Below are positions 22,089 to 30,969 of a stretch of 64,000 bases of DNA, piece after piece. The notes beneath the pieces were generated by a model. That model saw nothing but the letters and a program-made list of their open reading frames with translations, was not told where the DNA came from and did no database searches. This DNA comes from Leptospira sp. (GTDB lineage: Bacteria > Spirochaetota > Leptospiria > Leptospirales > Leptospiraceae). Where the stretch lies: contig PEQN01000015.1 in assembly GCA_002786225.1 (NCBI GenBank), positions 1-64,000 on the forward strand, written 5' to 3'. Positions within the stretch are counted from its first letter, which is position 1; each line of letters opens with the position of its first letter. The position numbers were made by a program, and so were the translations under genes.

Positions 22089-22496
22089 ATGCAGACAGGT
22101 ATATCACCATCAGGACGACCCTATTCAGTAATCATAGCTGAGAATTCTAAATTTCAATCTAAGCAATTGCAACAAATTCTTGAATCTGATGGTTATCAAG
22201 TAGTAGGAGTTGCTGAGACAGGCAAGGACTTAGTTGAGCTTTATAAGAAAAACAAACAAATAGATTTGATCACTATCGAAATATTCCTACCTGTAATGGA
22301 TGGATATGCTGCTTTTTGGGAAATCAAGGAACAGGGCGTTCTTCCGAGAATACTATTCATATCCGAAGAGAACACACCTGCTGTTATCAAAAGCTTGTTA
22401 GATGGTGGTGCTATGGATTACATAGTGAAACCCATAAAAAGAGAAAAGATTTTAGAAAAAGTGAAAGAAATTATTTCTAAAGTACCAAGAGTTTAA
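22089..22496 (+). CDS. Single-domain response-regulator receiver with Glu at the phospho-acceptor site
   Basis: A 135-residue CheY-like protein preceded by AAAGGA. It aligns end to end with a receiver domain: VIIAEN for the acidic pocket (Glu18, Asn19 instead of two aspartates), LITIEIFLPVMDG where Glu64 replaces the phosphorylated Asp, Ser92 in ILFISEEN and Lys114 in YIVKPI. The fold, the switch Ser and the Lys are kept, but the acceptor is Glu. Glu often mimics the phosphorylated state, so the protein may be constitutively active or phosphorylation-independent. It lies 40 bases after leuB, probably in the same transcript, with no cognate kinase nearby. The partner is unknown. Confidence 0.85.
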   Translation: MQTGISPSGRPYSVIIAENSKFQSKQLQQILESDGYQVVGVAETGKDLVELYKKNKQIDLITIEIFLPVMDGYAAFWEIKEQGVLPRILFISEENTPAVIKSLLDGGAMDYIVKPIKREKILEKVKEIISKVPRV

Positions 22497-22548
22497 ATGA
22501 CCAAATTTCCAAAATTTATAATTTTAATAGCTTAATCAATTAAAATAG

Positions 22549-23253
22549 TTAGATTTTAATTCTAATACAGTTTAAATTTCTACCCTCATCTTTAGCCCTG
22601 TGACTAAACCAATTCTCTGATTCATAAGTTGATTCAGTAAAATCCAAAATTACAGGGTCTTCTGCTATTTCTCGAATTTTTACTTCAATTAGCTTACCCA
22701 AATCTAAATTAAATTTCGAACCATCCTTTTTCATTAATCCTAAAGTATCCTTAAAATACTGAGCTACATCATAATCTATCTCATAATGTCTTCCAGCTAT
22801 TCTTGGTCCAATTGCAAACCCGAACCTAGGATGGTGAATATTCTTAGTAGCCAGAATTTCTTTCATTCGGAAATAAGTTTTTTCTAAAATCTTTTCCTTA
22901 GTACCTTTCCAGCCAGAATGGATATTTGCAATTAAAGGATAATCATAAGACCAAATAGCAATAGGAACACAATCAGCGGTTCGAATAACAAGAAGCTCAT
23001 CTATTCTCTCACTTATAATGGCATCTGCTTCTACTTCTAAGTCAGGATGCTTGGAGAGTTCAGAGCTAGTAACGAATTTGTCGCCATGGACTTGAGTAAG
23101 AGAAAATATTTTCTCTTTTGGAACTTCGAATTCTTTATTCAAACTCTTTTGGATAAAATATTTCCATTTATCTTGCTTGGTATTAGCAAAATATTTCTTT
23201 CCTAAATAAGAAAGAACAATATCTCCATAATTAGTTGTTATCTTAAATTCCAT
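22549..23253 (-). CDS. pgeF: Purine nucleoside phosphorylase / laccase-domain protein, PgeF (YfiH) family
   Basis: A 234-residue protein of the multicopper-oxidase-like DUF152 family. Members bind a metal through His-Cys-His and act as purine nucleoside phosphorylase/adenosine deaminase (LACC1, YlmD) or edit peptidoglycan precursors (PgeF in E. coli). Visible are the first histidine in TQVHGDKFVTS, the cysteine in VIRTADCVPIAIW, the second histidine in ANIHSGWKGTKEK, and the C-terminal NWFSHRAKDEGRNL. All three ligands are present. Its ATG overlaps the stop of the upstream membrane-protein gene by one base (TAATG). Which of the described activities applies here is uncertain. Confidence 0.88.
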   Translation of the reverse strand: MEFKITTNYGDIVLSYLGKKYFANTKQDKWKYFIQKSLNKEFEVPKEKIFSLTQVHGDKFVTSSELSKHPDLEVEADAIISERIDELLVIRTADCVPIAIWSYDYPLIANIHSGWKGTKEKILEKTYFRMKEILATKNIHHPRFGFAIGPRIAGRHYEIDYDVAQYFKDTLGLMKKDGSKFNLDLGKLIEVKIREIAEDPVILDFTESTYESENWFSHRAKDEGRNLNCIRIKI

Positions 23254-24866
23254 TATTGTGACTCGATAGTAAAGTTAGGCTTACTTGTTAAATCGTTTAT
23301 AGCTTTATTATCTAAATTCTGATTCGGTAAGATTAAAATTTTCCAGAGCAATCGATTGCCATTCCAAGTATAAATTAAATCAGGGGATGATTCTAGTTCT
23401 TTATAATGATCCGATAAAACCAAATCTATTTTTCTTTCAGAAAGCAAATCAAAGCTAGCTGTTTTCTCATGACCAATTCTGCCACGAGAATTTAATTTAG
23501 TTCTTGCTAGTTGGTAATCTGTTAAACCCGTTGTTGACTCTAAGGCATAAGCTGGTCTAAGATAATAAACAAAATGAGCCTGAGCCCCAAAGAAGGCTAC
23601 TCTTACATTTTTAAAGGCATCCACTTCATAAATTAATTCTTTACTACCCAAGCTCTTATAAAAATTTCTTTCTTCCGCTATTCCGGTTTCTTCCCAAATC
23701 TTCCAACCTTCTTTTGCTAAAATCCCAGTTCGATATAAGGGACTCAAAAGAAAAATAGAAAGAACAATAAGACTAAAGGATTTACCAAACTTAGGGAAAC
23801 GTAAAATCCAAGTTGATTGGGTTTCTTTTAGTAAGACCCATGTTAGTTGTATAGCTATGGGAATGATTGGAATAATAAAACGTGCGAACATGAAATCGCC
23901 ACCTATGTACAATACGTAAACTAAATATGCAATCATCAACCAACTAAATTTTGATTTAGAAAAAAGTACTCCAACTACAAGGAATAAGGAAAACACAAGA
24001 TATTCTTGTTGAAAAAGATAGAAATATTGTAAACCCTGTTGGAAGTATTCTCCTGCATCAGCCTTAGCATAGAAAGTATTTGGTAATATACTACCATAGT
24101 AGATTGCTTTAAGTATGTAGATCCCACCCAGTACGAGTGAAAATAGAATAGCAGGTAAATTGCAATGAAAGCAAGATTTAATTAAGTCAATGATCTGTCG
24201 TTTACTGATTGAGGTGTGATTTTCGTCTTTATCTTGGTAATTTTTATGCACCTTTTCCCATTGTTCATTTTCGAATTGATGGTAGAAAGTAAGTAGAATC
24301 GATCCAAGAAAAAAAATAAATCCATCGGGACGTACTAAGACGCTCATAGAAGAAATTGAAATCATAGCATTCCACTTCTTCTGAGTATAGAATTTATAAA
24401 GGATAGTTACTAAAAATGTATAAAGGGAAGTCTCAAGTCCACTTGTTGCAAAAATTGCACCATGATAAAATAAAACAAAGCAAACAACAGTATAAATACT
24501 AGGTAAAATAAGAATTGTTAAACCATAAAATAATATTCCTAAACCGCTTGCAAAATCTTCAATTCGGATTCCTAAAGGGAAGCTTAAACTCATCATTAAT
24601 GTCCATAAAAAGTTTGTATAGCCCTCAACCTTTTCCCCTAGATTGAATACGAGTCCATTTCCTTCCCAGAGATTTCTGGAATACACAAAAGAAATATAAG
24701 CATCATCGCAGGTCCAAGCCAATTGAATTGCATGAAAAATTCCATACACCGTTGGAATCCATAAGAGATACCAAGGTTTACTATCCGTATGCAAGTCTAT
24801 TTTACTAAGCCAATTCATCAAAGAGTTCTTAAAGATATGTAGATATCTAGAAAATCCTTCTTCCAT
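23253..24866 (-). CDS. Polytopic membrane protein, GT-C glycosyltransferase-like (DDAYISF type)
   Basis: A 537-residue inner-membrane protein with about ten helices. After the first helix comes TCDDAYISFVYSRNLWEGNG and then GEKVEGYTNFLWT. This Asp-Asp-Ala-Tyr-Ile-x-Phe motif with a Val-Glu-Gly-Tyr-Thr element is typical of a group of GT-C-like proteins related to arabinosyl- and dolichyl-phosphate-mannose transferases; the first acidic residues are the expected catalytic base and metal ligands. A C-terminal soluble region of about 130 residues follows the last helix. It begins 3 bases after the stop of the kinase-fold gene. The lipid-linked sugar donor and the acceptor are unknown. Confidence 0.8.
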   Translation of the reverse strand: MEEGFSRYLHIFKNSLMNWLSKIDLHTDSKPWYLLWIPTVYGIFHAIQLAWTCDDAYISFVYSRNLWEGNGLVFNLGEKVEGYTNFLWTLMMSLSFPLGIRIEDFASGLGILFYGLTILILPSIYTVVCFVLFYHGAIFATSGLETSLYTFLVTILYKFYTQKKWNAMISISSMSVLVRPDGFIFFLGSILLTFYHQFENEQWEKVHKNYQDKDENHTSISKRQIIDLIKSCFHCNLPAILFSLVLGGIYILKAIYYGSILPNTFYAKADAGEYFQQGLQYFYLFQQEYLVFSLFLVVGVLFSKSKFSWLMIAYLVYVLYIGGDFMFARFIIPIIPIAIQLTWVLLKETQSTWILRFPKFGKSFSLIVLSIFLLSPLYRTGILAKEGWKIWEETGIAEERNFYKSLGSKELIYEVDAFKNVRVAFFGAQAHFVYYLRPAYALESTTGLTDYQLARTKLNSRGRIGHEKTASFDLLSERKIDLVLSDHYKELESSPDLIYTWNGNRLLWKILILPNQNLDNKAINDLTSKPNFTIESQ

Positions 24867-24869
24867 AAC

Positions 24870-25964
24870 TCACAACTCAAATGAGCGAATAAATTCTTCT
24901 ATCATATGAATATGATCCAACTCAGGACTAGGATTTTCTTGACTAGGTTCATAAAGATGCTCATCAAATAAATGGAAATCAAATAATCTCAACGTAAAAT
25001 CTGGATAAGTTATGATTATATTTTCGGAGTGAACATCAAATATTAATTTTTCTTCATTCGCTAAGTATTTAGTAACTTCTATAATTCTATGAAAATCAAA
25101 TGCTATTCTTTTTAAATGAGCTCTTCCTATTACTCCAAATTGGTGAGTGTCAAAATTCAACTTCCATTTTGGGAACAAAGTGTCCGCAATTGGATTTTGT
25201 GGAATCTTTTCCCGAAGATTCATAAACTCTTTCATATGTTTACCAGGTAGAAGTTTTTGATTATCGCAAGGAGTTAGGGCTACAAGTGGGACTCCCCAAG
25301 GAGTTGTCCTCACTTTCCATCCCATATAAAATCTAGTTGGAAGAACCAAGTCTGGTATTAAAGTTTTTAATTTCCAATATTGCAAACGCTCAAGACCTAG
25401 TCGCCTAAATCTAAATTCTAAATCATCCTTAGTTGATCGAGTATTAGCCTTAGCTTGCAGATAAGTCTTAAGATTTAATTCTTCTGGTTTAAGATACTTC
25501 TCCATATTCCTAGAAACTTCTTTATAGAGGGAACCAAATATGGGATCAGAAGGAAACTTAGACTTTCCCACTTTGACAACTTGGTTCCATGGTAATTTAT
25601 AAACAAACTTATAAGAACCTCGACCAATATAATCACCATTAGATATAGGCATAAAATTATCCAAGAATTCTCTTCCATATCTAAATGTTATACGAAAAAT
25701 ATGAGAAGTTGGAAATATTTTCTCATAAGATTTCCGCATCCAACCAGAATCACGAAGCTTGGCATCTATAGGAATCTGCCCAAGTGGAATTGGGTTGCTT
25801 TCCTCTTCCCCTGGCTCTAAGGGAAGTTCTTTTTCGAGACCTTTTTCTAGAAGATCCAGGAAGTTTGGAATTTTGTTTAAGGAAAGGTTGTTGCTCCAGA
25901 AATCAACAAATCGCTCCTTCCAAGTATTCCAATCATTCCCTCCCTGGTTCTCTGAATCAGCCAT
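24870..25964 (-). CDS. Divergent protein-kinase-fold protein (YrbL/aminoglycoside-kinase-like), function unknown
   Basis: A 364-residue soluble protein without signal peptide. After an N-terminal extension of about 105 residues it shows a kinase-like core: a glycine-rich loop IGRGSYKFVYKL (113-124) followed by VVKVGK with Lys131 as ATP-binding lysine; a catalytic-loop-like LIFDVHSENIII with Asp310 and Asn315; and LFDFHLFD with Asp329 in the position of the DFG aspartate (Gly replaced by His). The order and spacing fit a small kinase of the YrbL or aminoglycoside-phosphotransferase sort, with a long insert between the lobes. The substrate is unknown. It sits between an oligopeptide-type binding protein (6-base gap) and a GT-C protein (3-base gap). 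Confidence 0.65.
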   Translation of the reverse strand: MADSENQGGNDWNTWKERFVDFWSNNLSLNKIPNFLDLLEKGLEKELPLEPGEEESNPIPLGQIPIDAKLRDSGWMRKSYEKIFPTSHIFRITFRYGREFLDNFMPISNGDYIGRGSYKFVYKLPWNQVVKVGKSKFPSDPIFGSLYKEVSRNMEKYLKPEELNLKTYLQAKANTRSTKDDLEFRFRRLGLERLQYWKLKTLIPDLVLPTRFYMGWKVRTTPWGVPLVALTPCDNQKLLPGKHMKEFMNLREKIPQNPIADTLFPKWKLNFDTHQFGVIGRAHLKRIAFDFHRIIEVTKYLANEEKLIFDVHSENIIITYPDFTLRLFDFHLFDEHLYEPSQENPSPELDHIHMIEEFIRSFEL

Positions 25965-25970
25965 AGAGCT

Positions 25971-27827
25971 TTATTTCCACTTTAGTATAGGTTGATAACT
26001 CGAAAGTTTTGAATTGGATTTTGTAGCTTCCTTTAGTGACTCAGCTGCTTTTGGATCATAGAACCAATAGTCAGAAGCAAAACTTTCATCACCATATCTT
26101 CCCAAAGAATTCTCTGGCATACCAAATTTTCTCCAATAGAGTAATCTTGTATTATCTAAATGCCATAACAAAACGTACGGAAATTCTTTATAAACAATTT
26201 GATCTAAGTCCCGTAAGATGGCATTTCTTTTACCTACATTGAATTCAGTCTTTAGCCTAGTGATCATCTCATCCACTTTTGCGTTCTTTAGACCAGAAAG
26301 ATTGGGTTGCCCCTTTTCATCTGCATACTTGCTACTCCACTGTGCTTCCGGGTCTTTAAATACACCAGAACCCCAGGCCGCCCAAGTCATATCAAATTCG
26401 TAATTATCAATTTTTGCACTCCAGGCTGCAAGATCAGTAGTTTCAATCTTAGCATCAATGCCTAAGTATTTTGCTTTCTCAAGAAAAACTGTAAAATATT
26501 TTTCCGTCTTCTTGTCTCTATCAAGAATGGTAAATTTAAATTCTTTGCCATCCTTCTCAAGTATTCCCTTGCTATTTGGAATCCAACCTGCTTCTTTAAG
26601 TAGCAATCTTGCCTTTTCCACATCGAGCTCTATCTTTTCATTCGGATTCTTCTCACCAAGAAGGTAGAAATCTGGAAAGTAAGAATTTGTCGCAGCATAT
26701 TCGTTATATGCTAATTTCTCTATCATGAGCTTTCGATCTACTAAATAATTGATTACTTTTCTGACTCTCACATCAGCAAAGAGATCTCTTCTCATATTCA
26801 TTGCCCAACCTTGAAAACCTATTGGTTTTTGGTTAAAAATTCTTTGTTTTGCTATCCAATTCTTATCGAAGGCTTCGCCTTTGGCTTGGTCTACCCATAC
26901 AGCAGCTGTATACACTGGATAGAAATCGATATCTCCTTTCTTGAATGCTTGTAAGGCGATTGATTCATCACTATAGACTTTATGTACAATTTGGTCGAAG
27001 TTGTATCTGCCTTTATTGAATGGATAAGCTCTCTGCCACCAATCAGGTCTTCTTTCTAGCTTCACATATCTACCTTTCTTGGATTCAACTAACTTATAAG
27101 GACCAGAAACTACAGGAAATTCAAAATGCTCTTTATTGAAATCCTTACCTTCATAATAATGCTTAGGCAAAATCCAGAGACTTGAGGCTATCTCATTAAA
27201 ATTATTCCAATGTGTATCTGTTACTTCAAATTCAATGGTATAATCATCAATTACCTTAGGAACTTTAAATCTTGATAACCCAATTCGAAAAACAGCCGTT
27301 TGGTTATTTTTATCCATAATAGTATTATACGTGAATAAGACATCATGGGCCGTAACAGGTTTCCCATCAGACCAGAGTGCATTTTTATCTATGAAAAAAG
27401 TGAATTTCTTTTTATCAGATGATATCTTCCAATCACTTGCTAGATTTGGCATAGTCTCAAGAGTCAAAGGATGGTAAGAAGTTAAGGGTTCATACAAAGA
27501 TGTAAAAATTCTAGCAGTCGTTGTGAACTGATCCAGATAGTAATTCAAGGATTTAGGAAATTGATTGCTATAAATTGCAAATTTCCCTCCTTGACTTGCC
27601 TCAGAACTTGCAACCGGATTGCTTGCTCTCATAAGCACTGGTATAGAAGAAGGATCTCCTGTCCATGGCAGAGTCTCAATTTTTTTCAAAGGATCTCTGG
27701 AAGGATCTTCTTCTGAGCAAAATGCCAAGTTCGTTGCTAGAAATAGAGAAATCACAATAGAAAAAACTTGGCGAATTATTGATAGGGAATAAGGTTGAAT
27801 GACTAAATGGCTCTTCATCCCTTTCAT
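25971..27827 (-). CDS. Extracellular solute-binding lipoprotein, family 5 (oligopeptide/nickel type)
   Basis: A substrate-capture lipoprotein of a peptide-type ABC importer, 618 residues from ATG 27827. The signal ends LATNLAFC, giving Cys37 as lipidation site. Family 5 landmarks are present: TSLYEPLTSYHPLTLETMPNL near the N-terminus, ALWSDGKPVTAHDVLFTYNT, and later ADVRVRKVINYLVDRKLMIE. No permease or ATPase gene of this type lies nearby, so the transporter partner is elsewhere or the protein acts alone. ATG 27818 is another possible start. In either case its first codons overlap the 5' end of the divergent amylase-like gene. The downstream kinase-fold gene follows after 6 bases. Confidence 0.9.
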   Translation of the reverse strand: MKGMKSHLVIQPYSLSIIRQVFSIVISLFLATNLAFCSEEDPSRDPLKKIETLPWTGDPSSIPVLMRASNPVASSEASQGGKFAIYSNQFPKSLNYYLDQFTTTARIFTSLYEPLTSYHPLTLETMPNLASDWKISSDKKKFTFFIDKNALWSDGKPVTAHDVLFTYNTIMDKNNQTAVFRIGLSRFKVPKVIDDYTIEFEVTDTHWNNFNEIASSLWILPKHYYEGKDFNKEHFEFPVVSGPYKLVESKKGRYVKLERRPDWWQRAYPFNKGRYNFDQIVHKVYSDESIALQAFKKGDIDFYPVYTAAVWVDQAKGEAFDKNWIAKQRIFNQKPIGFQGWAMNMRRDLFADVRVRKVINYLVDRKLMIEKLAYNEYAATNSYFPDFYLLGEKNPNEKIELDVEKARLLLKEAGWIPNSKGILEKDGKEFKFTILDRDKKTEKYFTVFLEKAKYLGIDAKIETTDLAAWSAKIDNYEFDMTWAAWGSGVFKDPEAQWSSKYADEKGQPNLSGLKNAKVDEMITRLKTEFNVGKRNAILRDLDQIVYKEFPYVLLWHLDNTRLLYWRKFGMPENSLGRYGDESFASDYWFYDPKAAESLKEATKSNSKLSSYQPILKWK

Positions 27828-29360
27828 CAAACTTCAATATTCGAGTCGAACACAAGACTTTTTTGTAAAGAATGGAATTTAAAGATTGGGAAAGACTTAG
27901 CTAAAGCCTACTTATCTCTCCCTGAAGTCCAGGATTGTGATATACTCTGGGCTATGGGAATCTGGTCCTTTTCACCTGCTTCTATTGAAATCGCTAAAGC
28001 CCATCCAGGACTTCAAATGGATTTCAAGAAATATCTTTCTGACTATATGGAAAATGATGTCATAGGCTCCGCTTATGCAATCTTTGATTACATACCTAAT
28101 ACTAATTTATGTGATTCTTGGGAAGATCTACTTGAGTTCAAAAAAACTTTAAACGAGGCAGGGAAGAAACTTATTTTAGATTTCGTACCCAACCATCTTT
28201 CTGTTGATAGTATTTGGATAGAAAGAAAACCTAATGCCTTCCTTGAGAAAGAGGATAAAACGAATTATTCACAAAACGATCCAAATTTTTTCCAACACGG
28301 CAATGGAAGAATCTATGCCCATGGAAGAGATCCTTATTTTTCTGGGTGGACAGACACAGTTCAATTTGACTTTTCAAACAAAGAAAGTATAGATCTTGCT
28401 ATTGAATTTTTATTAAAGATTGCAGAATATTCGGATGGTGTACGTTGTGATATGGCAATGCTTCCTTTGGAGGATGTTTTTTATAAAACTCATACTAAGC
28501 AGGCTCTTCCTTACTGGGACTCTATAATTTCAGCAATCAATCATAAGTTTCCCAATTTCATATGGATAGCGGAAGTATATTGGAACAGAGAATATGAACT
28601 ACAAAAGAAAGGATTCCACCTAACCTATGATAAAATTCTCTATGATAGACTCAAAGCCAAGCAGGCTACCCCCATATTGGGACACCTTCAAGCAGAAAGA
28701 GAATACCAAAAGCATAGTTTAAGATTTTTAGAAAATCATGATGAGGAAAGAGCAACTTTAATTTTCAAAGATAATATTAGGAATTATTGGTCCTTATTAA
28801 ATTTTCTAGAGGGAGCTGTTTTGGTTCATGAGAAGCAAAGTCAAGGTTTACTAGAGAAAGTTCCTGTCCAATTAGGTAGATACAAGGAAGAAGCACCCAA
28901 ACAAGATATCATCAATTTTTACAGAAGAGTTCATTCGGTACTCAAACTGAGAAAATCAACAACAAAAGATATTGATTCTCTATTCCTGAATGCATTTGAT
29001 TCGAATTCATCACTTGACTCAATAGAAATAAATATCCCATATTTTGCTGATCCAAATTATTTTAGTTATGAAAGCAATACAATCAAACTATTTATTCGAG
29101 TGATTCTAACTGCTCCCTCTCAGTGGGAAATTTTTATTTGGAATCCTAATGACTTCATTGTTTCAGGTAGAGCTATGGTAACTGACACAATTCCAGATAA
29201 TTGCAAAACCCTAAAAAGTTGCATGTTCCATGATATAATCAATGATAGTTATTATTCTCACAATATGAAGGAATTGCTTGAGTATGGATTTTATTTTAAG
29301 CTTCATCCTAGCCAAGCTCATTGGCTGGTTCTAGATTATAGAAATCTCAATTTTCAATAA
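27807..29360 (+). CDS. Glycoside hydrolase family 13 (alpha-amylase-like) protein
   Basis: A 517-residue (beta/alpha)8-barrel enzyme without signal peptide, so cytoplasmic. GH13 signatures occur in order: region I DFVPNH (125-130), region II GVRCDMAM with nucleophile Asp215, region III WIAEVYW with acid/base Glu256, and region IV FLENHDEE with the His311-Asp312 transition-state pair. All catalytic residues are present. It should act on an alpha-glucan or an alpha-glucoside such as trehalose or a maltooligosaccharide; subfamily cannot be decided. The last 150 residues fit the domain C region. The ATG lies inside the 5' end of the divergent binding-protein gene. It converges with the HDOD gene after 16 bases. 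Confidence 0.87.
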   Translation: MALHPFHQTSIFESNTRLFCKEWNLKIGKDLAKAYLSLPEVQDCDILWAMGIWSFSPASIEIAKAHPGLQMDFKKYLSDYMENDVIGSAYAIFDYIPNTNLCDSWEDLLEFKKTLNEAGKKLILDFVPNHLSVDSIWIERKPNAFLEKEDKTNYSQNDPNFFQHGNGRIYAHGRDPYFSGWTDTVQFDFSNKESIDLAIEFLLKIAEYSDGVRCDMAMLPLEDVFYKTHTKQALPYWDSIISAINHKFPNFIWIAEVYWNREYELQKKGFHLTYDKILYDRLKAKQATPILGHLQAEREYQKHSLRFLENHDEERATLIFKDNIRNYWSLLNFLEGAVLVHEKQSQGLLEKVPVQLGRYKEEAPKQDIINFYRRVHSVLKLRKSTTKDIDSLFLNAFDSNSSLDSIEINIPYFADPNYFSYESNTIKLFIRVILTAPSQWEIFIWNPNDFIVSGRAMVTDTIPDNCKTLKSCMFHDIINDSYYSHNMKELLEYGFYFKLHPSQAHWLVLDYRNLNFQ

Positions 29361-29376
29361 ATTGAAAGCACTTGTA

Positions 29377-30897
29377 CTAATCTTTTGAAAATAATTCTTG
29401 GCTTCTAGCTCGAAAGGATTGGAACTCAGAATGAGAAAATATTTTGCAATGTTTCAAAACTTCAATTGGTATCTCAGATGCCTTGGATTCCTGAAGGTTG
29501 ATTCGAATCATCATATCGCTTAAATAGATGGGGAAGACTATATTTTTATAAGTATCGTCGACTAAAAGTGGTCTATGGTGGTATTCCATAGCCTTAGTAA
29601 ATAAATCTGGGAATTGCCACTTTTCAGAAACCATAGAACCTAACTTGGTGTGGGTGATACCAAAAGCAGATTCTTCCATAGAAAGGGCTGAAGAAAGTTC
29701 CTTAGAATTGGAATAATTTTGGATGTTGCCCATTTTATCTTTCTCTATCGAAAGTAGAATGATCTCACCTATGTCATGAAGCAAAGCAGCAGAAACAAGT
29801 GAATTCATAGTCTCTTTGGATAGATTCATTTTCTGACCAACTAACTTAGCATAGAAAGCTGATTCATTTGATTTATCCCAAATATATTGAAAGGATGGAA
29901 ATTTATCTTCCAGAATTTGTTTGGTTCCAAGAGAATAAAGTATGGATTGCAATTCTTTAAGACCGATCATTTGTATGGCACGATCCAGAGTTTCTACTTT
30001 ATTTCCTCTTCGAAAAGAAGCTGAATTCGATAGCCTTAGTATATTTGCCGATAAGGAAATATCTCTCTTAATCATTTCTGCAATGTCTTGGATACTTGAG
30101 TTTGGTTTATCAATAGCAGATTGAATATCGGAAATTGCCTTGGGGAAGGTAGGTAAATTATCTATTTCCTTTAGAATCGTATCCGCTTTTTGTAATTGGA
30201 AATTGGATTGAGTAACCTTTAAGGGTATATCAAAGGTTATCATAGTTTTATTTTCCGCACTCTCAAATCGAAACGGATTTAAACCTAAACCATCATTCTT
30301 TAGCATTAAAAATGTCATAATCAAACCAAGACCAGCGCCTTCTGTATCATCCGCAGAATCCATGAAGGCTTCACTTAAATCATTGTATGACTTGGACTTT
30401 TCAATTCGTGTTTTGATACGATTCGCTTCTTCCTTTGCAATGGACGTGTTGTTCATCACTCGAATCTTTAAGAAATCCTTACTATGAATAAAGGAAACTA
30501 CAACTTGGTATCCATTTGCTTCTAATTTACTTTCAAATTCTGTTCGATTCCTAAGATAATCAGTTTTGAATGAGTTCATTTTTTCTTTGTAATCTGACTC
30601 ATCATTGATATTGGCATTCGCTAGTTTAAAATACAACCTTTTTGAGTTAGCCTTAACCGCATTGGTTATAGATTCTCTAAGTGCCGCAAGAAGGGAATCC
30701 CTAAGAAAAATTATATCTAGGTGCAATAAGAAGCGATCTAAAACCTGAACAAGTGTCGACTCACAGTCTTCATTATGATTGAAAAATTTAAAATGATATG
30801 GCACATTTGCTTGGATTTCGAATTGAATATCAGGGATATTTGTTACTAAATTCAACTTAGGGTTATAAACTAATTCAGCGCTTTTTTCAGTTGCCAT
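29377..30897 (-). CDS. GHKL ATPase-like domain fused to HDOD domain, signalling protein
   Basis: A 506-residue cytoplasmic protein. Residues about 55-235 carry GHKL/histidine-kinase-type ATP-binding marks: an N-box-like LRESITNAVKANSKRLYFK and a G2-box-like DDTEGAGLGLIMTFLMLKND, without a HisKA phospho-acceptor domain. This is the layout of anti-sigma-factor-type serine kinases. Residues about 245-500 are an HDOD domain (EIDNLPTFPKAISDIQSAI, DISLSANILRLSNSASF, LLHDIGEIILLSIEK), a degenerate HD domain found in bacterial signalling. The pairing suggests an ATP-dependent regulatory switch. It lies 72 bases after rel in the same direction; a STAS protein, a usual partner of such kinases, is encoded in the same run of genes. 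Confidence 0.8.
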   Translation of the reverse strand: MATEKSAELVYNPKLNLVTNIPDIQFEIQANVPYHFKFFNHNEDCESTLVQVLDRFLLHLDIIFLRDSLLAALRESITNAVKANSKRLYFKLANANINDESDYKEKMNSFKTDYLRNRTEFESKLEANGYQVVVSFIHSKDFLKIRVMNNTSIAKEEANRIKTRIEKSKSYNDLSEAFMDSADDTEGAGLGLIMTFLMLKNDGLGLNPFRFESAENKTMITFDIPLKVTQSNFQLQKADTILKEIDNLPTFPKAISDIQSAIDKPNSSIQDIAEMIKRDISLSANILRLSNSASFRRGNKVETLDRAIQMIGLKELQSILYSLGTKQILEDKFPSFQYIWDKSNESAFYAKLVGQKMNLSKETMNSLVSAALLHDIGEIILLSIEKDKMGNIQNYSNSKELSSALSMEESAFGITHTKLGSMVSEKWQFPDLFTKAMEYHHRPLLVDDTYKNIVFPIYLSDMMIRINLQESKASEIPIEVLKHCKIFSHSEFQSFRARSQELFSKD

Positions 30898-30969
30898 ATT
30901 CTTTTAATTTTTTACAATCCGATTGTAGAGTAATTTGTAAATTCAAAATATTCTATTTCCCAAAGAACA

